A DNA stretch of 64,000 nucleotides from Lates calcarifer (lineage: Eukaryota > Chordata > Actinopteri > Centropomidae): the NCBI RefSeq assembly GCF_001640805.2, contig NC_066838.1:8269601-8333600 (forward strand). The letters are read 5' to 3'. This document shows positions 25,980 through 38,500 of this stretch, piece after piece. Below the pieces are notes generated by a model, which ran no database searches, was not told the DNA's origin, and was given only the letters and a program-made list of their open reading frames with translations. Numbering within the stretch: the stretch's first letter is position 1; each line of letters starts with the position of its first letter. Both the position numbers and the translations under genes were made by a program.

Positions 25980-26352
25980 GTCACTTCCTCCAATACAAAC
26001 ACGACTAACTTTTTTTCAACCAATCAGTGGGGAGAAAGCCAGCAGTGTAACCTGATTGGTTAAACCGAGGCAGGAAGCTAGAGAATACACATGGGTACCA
26101 GGTTGCTGGTCGTGGACCTGAAATAAAGATGTTTTTTGTAGATTTGAAACACGTTTTCGTAGTGTTTGAGGTGTTTAGTAAGTAAGGCATGCAGTGGCAT
26201 TAATATCGACCTGGAAAAAATACTTTTATTTATTTGTAGTCGTTAAATAACTCGAAGTTTTCTTGCTGTTCGCTTGTTTTGCTAACTGAAAGGCTAAAAG
26301 TGGCTATACTCAACAGTGTGTGGAGTAAATCACCGTTTACACTGTGTCTTCA
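25980..26352. promoter_or_regulatory. wdr6 upstream region with two facing CCAAT boxes
   Basis: CCAAT at 26020-26024 on the plus strand and ATTGG (CCAAT on minus) at 26055-26059 lie 35 bases apart, with a CACTTCCTCC ETS-like site at 25981-25990 and no TATA box. The region lies between divergent genes (start codons 26353 plus, 25510 or 25625 minus), so it could be a shared NF-Y-type promoter. This is inferred from motifs and position only. Confidence 0.4.
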
Positions 26353-29300
26353 ATGAAAGTTATTAACCTGCAAGAGATGGAGACAGCAGCGCTGGTGGCT
26401 CCAGCCACAGCTTTGGAGTTCCTTCAGGATGCATTTCTCCTGACAGGTAAGCAGCAGTGCATACAACACATACATTGTCACTCCTGTTCTGCTGCTACCG
26501 CATTTGTTCATTTGAATATAAGCTCAAAGGCTTTCTAAAGGACTGCACAACACACTTTTACTGTTATCCTTTTGTTACCCAGGTGAGGGACCAGTCTTGT
26601 CAGTCTACAGTCTCCAGCCTCGCCCTAAAGCCTGTGCTTCACTGAGTGTGCTTCAACACTTCAGGATCCATGGGATAAGACCCAGAAATTGGGCTGCCGT
26701 CCCAGCACAGATTTCTGTCACAGGAGCCTACGGGAAGAAGGAGCATGGTAAGCACGAGCAGATGTTGTTTACAGTTTAATCTTTTCTGTTGTGTTGAGTG
26801 AAGTTGTTTATTCTTTATTATCCATAATATTTTTCAGATGTCATTTATTCACTCTCATATCTTCATCAAAATCCCTTCTTGTCTGTCAATCACCAGGACT
26901 GAGCTCAGCCACAGAGCACAACTTCTATGACCTTGCAGTGTTTGGAGGCAAGGCTGTGAGGCTGGTGAGGCTCCATGTGGATTTCCAGGATGGGGACCAT
27001 CTGCAGTTGGAGATCTTGGGCCCCCTAATGGAGTTACAGGATTGGGCCCTGGATGTCCGCTGGCTTTCTGGAGACAAACACTCACTCCTCTGTGTGGCTG
27101 TAGCCCACAATACTGCTCTTCTCCTAGATGTCAGTACAGGAACTGCCCTGGTTCAGCGCTCCTGTCTGGAGGGGTGTCTACTGTACTCTGCCCTCCTCCT
27201 AGTACATGAATCTTGGGCAGATGCTGTCTTAGTAGGAGGGACTGTTTTCAACCAGCTGGTTCTCTGGAGGCCTGGAGGAGGAGAGGAAGGAGGAGGGAGT
27301 GACTCTGGATGTAAAGCTCCAGTTGAGAGACGTCTGCTGGGTCACAGTGGGGTCATCTTCAGCATCTCATACCTCCAGGAGAAAGGATGGCTGGCTTCAG
27401 CCTCCGATGACCGCAGTGTAAGGGTGTGGGGTGTTGGTGTTTTAGGGGGCCCTGGAGGGAAATGTGGGGACTTGAACCCGCCTTGTTTAAGGGTCCTATA
27501 TGGACACCAGGCTAGGGTGTTCTCAGTGTGTCTCTCCCCCAGGAAGGTGTTCAGTGCAGGGGAGGACGGGGCCTGTTTAGTCTGGGACTGGGTTGGAGGA
27601 GGGACAGTGGTTCGGACATTGAAGGGACACCGAGCCGGAGGGGTACGTGCGCTGGCAGTCAGTGAGGGAACAGGAGATGAGGAGAGATGGGTGGCTACCG
27701 GGGGGGCAGATGGAGGGGTGAGGTTGTGGAGGTTGAAGAAGAGTGAAGAAAGGAAGGAGAATATGGAGGAAACAGTGACAGAGAAGCTAACCAATCTGAA
27801 ATTCCCTGGTCACAGCATGCCGAAAGTGGTTTGTATAGCAGGAGAAGAGGATGAAAATGCAACTTGGGGACAGAGTAAGTTTGTGGTTTGCACTGACCAA
27901 GGAATAGTGTATCAATACAGCAATGGACAGTGGGAGATTGTTTGGGAAGGGACTCCTGATTTTCAGTCCTACTGTGTGATGGAAACAGTATCCATCCGTG
28001 TGAAAGACTCAACAGGCAAAGTTCATTTGTGTGCTGTGGGAAACCTCAGCGGGTCCATTCAGGTCTTCCCTATTTCTCATCCTCAATCTGGGATTCTTCT
28101 CACAGGTGGATCAGGAAAGATCCATAGTCTTATCTGGCAAGAGGGGGCAGGGGGCATGTGTTTGCTAGCATCAGGTGCTGAAGGACTCGTCTATCGCTGG
28201 TGTATAGAGGTAAAATTAAATGAAAACTGTTCCTTAGCTCTCAGTGTAAATCCTCTTCCTCCTTTCCTCCTTCCCCCCTGCGCCAAACGCTGGCTGACGG
28301 CTACAGTGTACCTCCACTCCAGGTCACAGGAGGCGCTCTGGGTTTGCGGGGACAGGAGAGGCTCCCTGCTTTTGTTTCAAGAAGGAGGAGAGCTTCAAGA
28401 TTTGATGACAGGCACGAAACAAAGTGAAGATGAGGTAAATGGAAGTGAAGGAGATGGAAAAAGCGGTTTAATGGAGCAGAGAGAGAATAAAGAAGTGCAG
28501 GACCTGAAGCTGCAGCCGCTGAGCTGCCTGTTCGGCGTGCATGGAAAACAAGGTGTAACTTCAGTGTATGAATATCAGGGACTCCTCTACAGCACTGGCA
28601 GGGATGGCTGTGTGAGAGTTTTTAGAGTGAAGCCAACTCCACCAGAAAAACTAGAAGAAAACAGAAAACACTGTACTGGAAAGATTGTAGAGAACAAGGA
28701 AAAGCTTCAGCTGGAGGTTCTGCGAGTTCAGCGTGCCTGTAAGGGTATGGAGTGGCTGGAGAGAGTGTTGATTCTTGAACCTGAAATCCCAGAGGAAGAG
28801 GAGGTCAGAGAGGAATGTCAGAACCACTGTAAGACAGAGCAGAGCTTTAGAGGAGAAGAAGTAAAGACTGAAAACAAAGCAAGAGAAGTCAGGTTCGTCA
28901 TCGCTGGCTTCCACGCCGCCCACTTTGTGGTATGGGATCCGGTGAGGCAGGAGAGGCTGTTAGCGGTGCCTTGTGGTGGGGGGCATCGCTCTTGGTTCCT
29001 CTGGCCATCCCACAAAGGGGTTTGGCCTGGATACGGAGCTCTGGTCTTCATCAAGCAAGGGGCCGTCCTGGCTTCGCAACCTCCTGGAGAGGAACCAGGC
29101 TGGGCTGGGAGGTCAGGAGGGATGGGAGGATGGGGCCTGAGAGAGGGCGTCCACGGGAGGGGGATTGGTTGTGTATGCAGGCTGGGGAGGATCGAGGGAT
29201 TTAGGAATGACATTCAAACAACTGGAAATATGACTGAAACTGAGAGAGGGGAAGTGAAAACAGAGGAATGCAACTGGGAAGTGGTGGCGACGGGAGGAGA

Positions 29301-31799
29301 GGACACCAGCTTAACCATCCTGGCTGTACATCCCAGCTCAGGCAACATCAAAGTCCTCTCAGTCATTACTGACCACATCTCAAGCGTACGGACGGTGACA
29401 GCGGTAACGCATCCAGAGGGAGAGACCGGTAACCAAGCACAGTCTCTCTCCTCCCTGCTCATCTCAGCTGGCGGCCGGGCTCAAATGCAGTGTTACCGGC
29501 TGATGATCGGCTGGGACAGGGAGAGACTGGTTCCCTCCTGCCAGGTGATCCAGGTGGCCAGTCACCGATTGGACGAACAGTGGGAGAGGAAGCGAAACCG
29601 ACACAAGACGGTGAAAATGGACCCTGAAACAAGGCAAGTTAATGGTTGTAGTGTCAAAGGCATAGGCAGACACTGATGTCTCATCACCCATCAGCTGTTT
29701 ATTTTTTGCACATATGTAAAGAGAATTACATCCATAAAGAAACTAACTTCATGATCACCTGACCTTTGGCTATGTTAAAGTGCCTTTTCCTTCTTTTGTC
29801 TTTATTCCCTTCCTCCCTTCACTCTAGTACACATCCTCATTAGATAAAATAAACATTCTCAAAAATGTCTGAACTTCAGAGGTTTTTTACAGTTGAAGAA
29901 TTTATCCCCTATCCTTTTCCTGTATCTACCTCTGTCTTATCAGTCATGTCTGTGCTTTTTCAGGTACATGTCCATAGTGGTGGTGGATGAAAGGATAGAC
30001 TCTGTTCTTCTGGCTGTGGCCTGCAGTGATGGAGCTGTCAGGTTGGTGTCCATCACAGCAAAATGAAAGGTTTTCCACACATCTGCCACATGTTGCCAAC
30101 AGCAGGAGAAAAGAAATCTGCAGCATTGATGATTGTAACTAAGAGACAGACAAAGCTGAAATGTGTTTATTACTTTCGAGGATACGCTATGTGTCAGATC
30201 TGTCAGCCTGAGTAAGTTCGTGTAAATGGTACAAAACCTAAAACGTGCATTTCATGCAAATAAGTATAATGAGTTGTGACGTCTCTCCCTTGAGAAGCTG
30301 TTTCATGACTTTTGAATGCTGTTGTTATTTTACGTAATCCTACTTGGTGGCATGCTGTCCCTTCTCTTCTTTTCTGTGTCTCCTGAACTCCATCACTGTT
30401 TTTTCCAGATTGTTCTCGGTCAGTGAAGTTAAACGTCAGATTGATTTGCTGTCGGAGACGTTTTACCATCAGCGCTGTGTGCTGAGTGTCGCCACCTGCA
30501 CCTTGGAGGATGGAAAAGGCAACAGGTGATCCTATGTTCGTTCAGCCCTTACAACTTGTTGATAGTCTTGTCATGAAAAACATATCTGAACTAAACCACT
30601 GATTGATTTTCAGTATATTTTTTAATTATTTTAAGCACACTTTTTTAGAAAAGAGTAGTGACTGGCAGATTGAATATAGAAATACAGTGTTAAAAGTGCA
30701 GTATATTTACATTCTTTTATGTAGAGTAATGTTCATATGAGTTGCTCTCTGCTTCTCTCTCAGGTATAAGCTGCTGTTCAGTGCTGCAACAGATGGGAAA
30801 ATTGCAGTGTGGGATTTGACAGAGGCGGCGTCTTCAACCGATACCTCCACTGCACCAATCCCCTGCCTCAACATCCCCGCCCACCAGAGCGGCATCAACT
30901 CATTGGCTGTTTGGGCAGAGAAACTGGAACAACGAGAGGGCGGTTGCCTGGTAACTGTTGCTAGCGGAGGGGATGATGGGCAGCTGACAGTGTCCACAAT
31001 TAGGGTGCAGTACCCGGAAGACGGGAAGACTGGGGGCAGCAGAGGGTTTTCTCAGATTTCTGAGCCACTGATTTCTTCACAAGCCCCAAACCAGCTTCAG
31101 CTCCAACTCCATGCACACTCCCACATCCCACTGGCCCATGCTGCCCCTCTGACTGCCCTGAAGCTCCTGACCCCAGGCCTCATGGTCTCCACCTCTTCAG
31201 ATCAGAGGGTTTGCCTCTGGACGGTCCGCAGTACCGATATCAGCCACAGAAGGACGCTGTGCTCCCACGTTGCAGATACTGCAGGACTCTCAGTGTGGGA
31301 GGAGGGGGATGAAAAGGGGAACACAAGATTTAAGTCTGAGCAGGAGATTGCAATTTGGAGAGGAAAAGGGACTCAGACAGGATTAGAGACAGAGGACAAG
31401 ACCGCAGAGGGTGAGGCAGGTGGGAGGCTCTATAAGGAACCAGATGATGAGGCCGAGGGTGGAGAGCCTGTTGGAGCAGTGAGCGAGACAGGTGACCCAG
31501 TTTGTAAAACCAGCGATGAGAAAGGAGGTGAGGCGAGAGCTCAAGCTGACAGAGAGACTGACAGCGTGGGTAAGACGGAGAGTGAGGTGAGCACTGAGGC
31601 AGGTTTGAAAGATTGTTGTGAGAGCAGGAAAAAGAGAGAGAAGACAGGATGGGTGCTGGTCTGTGGTCAGGGCCTCCAGCTGCTCCGAGTCAGAAATACA
31701 GAGATCGATGCAGAGATGTGGACAGAGGAAAGGATAGAAAGAGAGAAGGGAGAGGTGAATCACAGAGTTAAGGTGATTTTACAAGAGAAGTTGACATAA
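26353..31799 (+). CDS. wdr6: wdr6, WD repeat protein 6 (tRNA 2'-O-methylation cofactor)
   Basis: Six exons join in phase: 26353-26446, 26583-26747, 26897-29633, 29964-30041, 30409-30525, 30764-31799 (stop TAA 31797-31799), giving 1408 residues. WDR6 is the WD40 scaffold that works with FTSJ1 to 2'-O-methylate wobble position 34 of certain tRNAs in the cytoplasm. The reading shows the family pattern: LLAGEGP-like start (TGEGPVLSVYS), LGHSGVIFSISYL, ASDDRSVRVW, GHQARVFSV, SAGEDGACLVWDW, KMDPETRYMS, VACSDGAVRLFSV, LFSAATDGKIAVWD, SSDQRVCLWTV. Human WDR6 is about 1120 residues; the extra length here includes Glu/Lys-rich inserts, notably about residues 1240-1360 just before the final CGQGLQLLRV strand. 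The intron after 29633 is GC-AG (AAG then GCAAGT). The start was placed at 26353 because the exon-1 donor phase fits the acceptor at 26583; an in-frame ATG twelve codons later is an alternative. Confidence 0.95.
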
Positions 31800-34700
31800 G
31801 TGGAGTCAGGCCCAACCAATCACTTTCTTAATGAACAATTTTTTGACATTATTTATGTTATTATATGTAAAATGACAAAATTCCAGCTGCATGAATGATC
31901 AGTATGAAGTGATATTAAATTAATTTTACTTTTAAAGTACATTTTTATTAAAGGATTTTTATTATTTATAGGTTTTTTTGTTAAAAAAAGTGTTAATTCT
32001 ACATTCCAAAGGAGGCACAGAGAAACAGTTATAGGCAGGAACATTATCAGACCTGTATTAGTTTCAATCCTTAAGTTTTAGACTAGTTTGTCTTTACCTC
32101 TCTGAAATGTATGCCTGTCATTAATTTCTGCCAGCCTGAAAACCCAAACAAACAAACAAAAAAGATGTGGGCAGCAGTTCTGTCTGTGATCAGGCTACAT
32201 CTCTGCTGCTAACAACATACACAAAGTATTTGGTTCTTATCAGGGAAAAATAAAACTTCATGGCTATTTCAAGAGAACGTTAAAACCATCTCTGATGTGT
32301 TTGGGCCATCTGTGGCCTCCTTCAGGGAATAGCACCACACTGCACAAAGATGGATGAAATGACTGGAGTTATTTTTAATAAACATTATGCTGCTTCTCAG
32401 CTAGCCAGGAAATAAAGCCCTCTTACTTGAAGAGAGCCCTGGGACTTTATTCTCAGTGAGAACAAGGCCAAACCAGAGACTGCTTTTACCAGATGTCTCC
32501 ATGCACCAAAAACCTCGAAGAAGTTTGGAGATTTGTAGTTTAAACCTAGTTTTTTGTTTAAAACAACACCCCTTACTAACACCTATTCCTGATTTGCCCT
32601 TGAGCAAGGCACTTTCAGCGAAGAAAATCGTAACACGTGATCCCTGAGTTAGGCCCGACTGGTCCTGAAGAGCGGTGGCTCCCAACCTGGGAGACAGAAA
32701 TCTGTTCTGCCACACAAAATTATATATAAAAAAATTCTTACAGATGCTGGACAGTTTTTTCTCTTCATACTGCAGAATTCTTTCAAATAAAACAATGGGC
32801 TTAGCTAATGATCCTGTGAACATTTTCCAAAGGAGTAATAAGCCAAAAAAGAGAACTGATGTAATCACATGTTCTTTTATGATGACCAATTTTAAATGTT
32901 CTCCTTGTCCTCACTTTTTCAAAGACTGTCTGAGGGTTTCCACTTGGTTTTAGGCTTAGGGTTATAATTAGGTCTAGATTAAAGTTAGGCTAAGTTCACA
33001 TTAGTAGCAAGGAAATGCATCAGTGAGGTTATAGAAATACCAAAGTGTGTGTATTTTTATCGCAGAAAGTATTTGCTTCACAAGTCACACAACAGCATGA
33101 AGCCCCAGGGTTGTATTACTATTAAGTGTGAACATGGGGCGTGTGATTGTTTGAAGGTTAGGGTTTGAACAACCGTGCCCACTCATACCATGATTATATT
33201 GTGTGCAAGTGTTCTGAAATGCTAATTTAGCCATGTAGAACCAGAATGTGTTGTGATATGAAATGCTAATACTGCTTAAGTGGCAGGTTGATATGGGACT
33301 GTCTGCACAAATTTTGCATATTTGGTGTGCGTGTCTGCCTGGTATGCAAATGCAGCTGTGTCAGATGAAGTGTGAGACTGCTGGCAGCATGTTCACCTGT
33401 GCCACATTAAATGTCATACACTGTAGATTAGAGTGACTGTGTGTGTTCATGAGCATGTGATGATTCATGGTCACCTGGCTGGAATTTAAATGTAGCTGTC
33501 AGATGAGGTGTGCACTTGTATCCCTAGGGGTGTGTGTGTGTACAGGTCTGAAATGCTGATGTTACCAAAGAAGGCAGCTAAATGAGATGTGTGTGTGTCT
33601 GCCTGCACATGCTGTTATCAATATTTGTGTGGGCATGTGTGGAGGTCTAGGTGGGGGTCAGAGCCCACGAAGGGGCCGACTGCAGGTAGCCATGAATATT
33701 TTAATATTTGAGCCCCGTCTCACGTTTCCTTTTGTCGAGCACCCATCTCACCACCTGCCACTCACAACAGAGAGAAAGAAGAAGACGGAAAGCTAATGTC
33801 ACCTTGAAAACGAATAGTGAAGGGGGAGAGAGGAGGAGGAAAGATGGATAAAAGGAGGGACCTGAGGAGAGAGGGGATGAAAGGAAAGCTCCTGTCAATC
33901 ACAGACTGGGCAAAAGGCAGAGAGGGAGGGAAACAATAAGCACACTTCTTGTCTTTGTTCCAAGGGAGCGAAAGGAAAGAAGAAGGATGGAGAGAAAACA
34001 CGAGCCAAAGTGCCTCTGTAATCACCACTATCACTTACAAGGGGGAAGAAAGGGTGAGAGAAAAGGGAGGAGGGAGAGTGAGAGCACCAGTGCTGATAAG
34101 GTAAAGGTGAGGCTTGCACGGAGGGAGAAAAGGGGGAGACAGAAATGGAGAAGGCACCTGAGTGTCACTGCTGATTTTAGTTGGGTCACAGAAGTGAAAG
34201 AGGGAAAGACAGCAGAGTGAGGAGGCAGAGAGGCAAAGAAGTGGAGAAACTGCAGGAGAGAAAAGGCAGAAAAACAAAGGACTGACTGATGAGACACAGA
34301 GGGGATGATGATTTCCAAAACCAGGATGTGTATCTGTTGTAAAGAGAAAAAAACTTTGTTCTCTAACCAGATTTGATCTGAATTAATCATCTTCAGACTT
34401 CAAACAACATGTGGACAGAGAGGAAGTGACTTGTGGGAGCCAGCTTGAGAAATCATCAGCGTTTCTGTTTGTGCTGGTAGGGGAAAATTCCCTCCATCTT
34501 CTTGACAACCCTATGTGTCTGTGTGTGTGCGTGTGTGAGAGAGAGAGAGTTTGTACCTGTGGGGGATGTTTTGTTTGACCCAGGAGAACAAGGAATAAGA
34601 GTTCTGCTGTCAGAGTGAAGAGGGAGTGAAATTTTACACCCATCAAAAAGGTATAAACACACTCTCTCTTACAGCTTTCCATCACTGCTTTTCACTATGT

Positions 34701-35539
34701 GCCATTCACTGTTTATTTTATTTTTGTCTTTTACTGTAACCCTAATCTGCAACTGTCTCATACTAGCCATGTATAACCTTGAAGATGCCCTTCATTTTAG
34801 AGGACAGAGCAGTGACCGCTCCACATTTCCCATTTCAAATTGTCCCTCACACTCACTCAACAATTAAATGTTGCATTTGATGGAAAAAATTGTTTTGATT
34901 TGAAAATTGTTTTGTGCTTAGACTCTGAAGAGCATTATAAGCTTACAAATGTCAAAATGTTTCCTCTGCTGGTGCTTTGTAGCACAAGATCACATGCACT
35001 GTAGACATTATGAATCTGGCACAAAGACTTTAATAACTACACCCTGAGTGTACAACACCTGTTCTTTTTCACATGAGGAACTGTTGCCTTACAGCTTTAC
35101 ATGTCTTTTTCACCCCTTTGGTCCCAAAATTAATTGTGACCTCTGCCACAAAGGTTACATTTTCATTTCTGTTCTGTTTCTTTGTTAACAGCGTTCTCAA
35201 AAACTTGCAACAGTATTTGGTGGACAGTATATCATGGGTCAAAGAACAATCAATTAAGTTTTGGTGTTGATCCAGAATTTTTAGACAGACGGAACAACAT
35301 TGCCATCTCTACAGCCTCACTGCTAGTGTTCCTAATGATAAAAAAGGCACTAACTAAAACAGAATTTGCCTTTTAAAAACAATGCATATTTGTATTGCAA
35401 TAAGTATGAACTGTCCCTGCAGTTTACTGTACACATGATAAAAAAAAGGTTTCAGTGCATACCTGTTCTCTACAGGTCTTGAAAACATCTGTTTTGATAA
35501 CAACACACTGATTTCTGCCCTCAGGCTTTCACACTGGTG
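31800..35539. other. Intergenic: wdr6 3' UTR, degenerate repeats and a purine-rich tract
   Basis: No exon is supported. The first few hundred bases are presumably wdr6 3' UTR. 33190-33620 is a decayed tandem-like stretch with recurring AAATGCTAAT and AGCTGTxAGATGA words and a perfect POU octamer ATGCAAAT at 33344-33351. 33770-34280 is a long G/A-rich stretch on the plus strand. 34516-34552 is a short GT/GA microsatellite. The rest is featureless to me. Confidence 0.5.
32249..32254 (+). promoter_or_regulatory. Possible wdr6 poly(A) signal AATAAA
   Basis: First canonical AATAAA after the wdr6 stop, 450 bases downstream; others are near 32370 and 32410. The assignment is positional only. Confidence 0.3.
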
Positions 35540-38500
35540 ATGTCACGAGAACGGCTGCCTCTCATTGGTTCATCAGGGAATAAAACAGCAGGTGATACCT
35601 TCATCACTCTTGCTTTTTCTTCTTTTAAAACCTTGTGTTTTTTGCAAAGAGTTCTCAGAGTAAACATAAGTTTCATTATTAGGGTCAGACTGAAAAGTTC
35701 CAGCTGTCTTTTTTGATATTACAACTGGGAGATGTTCAAATCCAACAAATCCAATTCCTTAACAAGTGAAAATAGGAAGCACTTATTGTACAGCAGGATA
35801 CACCTCTTGTCATTTACCAATGGTTTTTACACCTTGCATAAAATCAGTTTTGATGATGACATTCTGATTATTCACTTGTGCTGATTTCTTAAAGATGCCT
35901 GTAGAGATGAACATTATCGCTAAGGACAATTCTGCAAACACCAGTTTTAAAAAATAAAATACTGTGTGGTGAATTTTTATGGAAAACCTTGAACTGACAC
36001 CATCTGCCACCATAATGAACTTGCCAGAAAAAGCCCAATTGACTTTTAGTCCACTGTTATTTGCTCTTTCTGGTTTTTAATATCTTCACATGGCAAGAGA
36101 TTTTTATAGAATTGCTTATGCAGTAGTCTTTCTCTCAAGCAAATAACTTAAACTGAATTTCATGAACAGCTCCAGGCCTTTATATTATTGCTCCTATATT
36201 ATTCCTTTGCTGGCTGAGGCCTATGTGTATTTGACAGCAACAAACATTATTAATTCCTCCTATTTTCCAATGCTGGTGCTGTTGTAAAATATGCAGACAT
36301 GAACTTGTCTTATCACCTTAAAGCATGAAGTGATCCAATCCCCTCTGACTGAAATATATTGGTCCAGTACATTCTAGTGTATAAACCAATACTACAGTAT
36401 TAACCAAATCTGTCTGAGTTTTAAATATGCAGTGATTTCACACTGAGTGCAAGTGTTGCGTGTTAACATTGCTCAGGTTCTGAATGTGATATTGATCACA
36501 ATGCAGTGGAAATGGAAATAGAAGAGCAGGTCACAGTTGATGAAACATAAACTGTGAACAGCTGTGGCACAATTTCTCTTTCCCAAAAACAACAACAATA
36601 AGTACATTTAAAAATCAGTTGAAGCCCTCACATGTGAAATTGGCAGTTTAGGATTAGTGGTCAAAAACTGCTGTTGGATATCTGTCAGCACATCTTGTAT
36701 CATCTCCTGTTGGTATAAAATGAAAAGGTAGATTTTCAGAATAGGAATGCATGGTGTTAAATCAATATTTTATATAATGAAACTGAGATGCAGCATTGAT
36801 TACTGATTTCAACAGATAAATTAACACTGTCAGTTCATGGTTTTTGATGTTGATGTTAACAATTATCAATTCAAAACCTAGAAATTAGATACGTCATTGA
36901 TTACTGTGAACTTAAGTTACAGACCAGGAGCTGGTACAGATTAAATGAATTTTGCTCAATGACACTTCATGAGGATAAATATTTGCTTATGATATTTAAA
37001 GTCGTACCAGTTAACTGTTTTTCAACCAACTACCCAATTATATCTTTTTACCCCCCCCCCCCCCCAGACAAGCCACAGCACTTCTCCCCAGCTCTCCAGC
37101 ATTCCAGTCAGGCCAATCACCAAAAACGCAGCCGGCAGCAGACAAATTCTTCCTCTCATCCTCATCCAGGGCCTTCTTCCATCCTCGTCTCAGATACCAC
37201 CATGGCGCCCTGGGGAGGCTTGGCTCTATCTGAGTCCTCCTTTACCTCAATCCCCCCACCACCTCCTCCACGTCCCCCTCCACCTCCACCTCCACCCCCG
37301 CCTGCTCCTCAGCCCACGCCATCCACCCCTTATCGTGGGGGACAGACGGAAGATGAAGAAGCTTCAAGTTCAAGTTTTTATTCTGAGGTTCCATCTCCAT
37401 CTCTGGCAGTTCTTCAGGACAGCGCAGGTTTGACCGTCATGTCTAACCATGTGACCAAAGCTAAACTATCATGTTTTACAAATAATGTTTACACTACTGT
37501 GTGTTTACTTTTAAGTATGTTGATTAAATGGAAAGTAGTATGTTTCGAGCACCATAAAACATCCAGTGGAGTCAAACTGCAGACTCCTATAGGTAATTTA
37601 GAGTTTAGAGCATATTTCCAGTATTACCAAACATACAAAACATACCCTATGCTGCAGCAAGTATTGACTGCAATTTTTTCACCCTTCATATGCTACCATT
37701 AGTTTTAAAGAGAGCGTGTTCAGTTTTTAAGAATTATTATTTATTATTCAAGAAGATATACACAGTATTCACACATAATTTAGTAAAATACTGAAAAAAC
37801 ACATAAGTCACCTTGTCCAATGAGATAACACGAGCTACAGTTTAGCTAACACTAAGGTAACCACTACCTAACAATTACAACCAAACTGCTAGTTGTCTAG
37901 TTTTGTAAGTTTCGCTAGGGTAATTAACATTAGATAATGTTAAAATATTCGACAAACCCAATATTAACATGTGTAACACAATTACTTTTAACTGCACCTT
38001 CTGTTACTAACATTAGCAACATTAGTACTAGCTAATATAGCTGGATTTGATTCACCTGCTGTCAAACAATATTCTTGGTTTTAGGCCTTTTTCACAGAAA
38101 ATATCTTGACATGTCACAGGAAAAAGCACATCAGTTAATGATGACTGATTTCCATTTAGCTGCTTCAGTTTCAGGGTCGTGGTTTTGTGCATGTTGGCTC
38201 ACACTGTCATGGCTTACAGGGACACTTGAGGGGAGCCTTTATTTACACATGTGCTTTTCCTACTATGAAGAGTCAATATGTCTGCTGTTAAAAAGGCCTA
38301 CTGATGTTTGGCTGTTACATTAATGCAAGTCAAGTTTAAGGATCTACACACCCTCAGAGGTGTTTTCAGTTATTCTGACTGAAAATGGAGGGAGCTCTGA
38401 TGTGAATAGACATTTCTAACAGGAGGCATTCTGACGTGTCAAAGCTGGAAAAGGCACAGGTGTAACAAATAACGTGAACAACGGGTATAGTTTGTTTGTG

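Noticed and set aside
26791..26896. In-frame extension of wdr6 exon 3 upstream
   Set aside because: It has no ATG at that point, and a clear acceptor at 26894-26896 with matching phase joins the preceding exon, restoring the family reading.
32397..32889. 162-aa minus-strand ORF in the wdr6 downstream region
   Set aside because: It has no splice support, no recognisable domain and a composition like random intergenic sequence.
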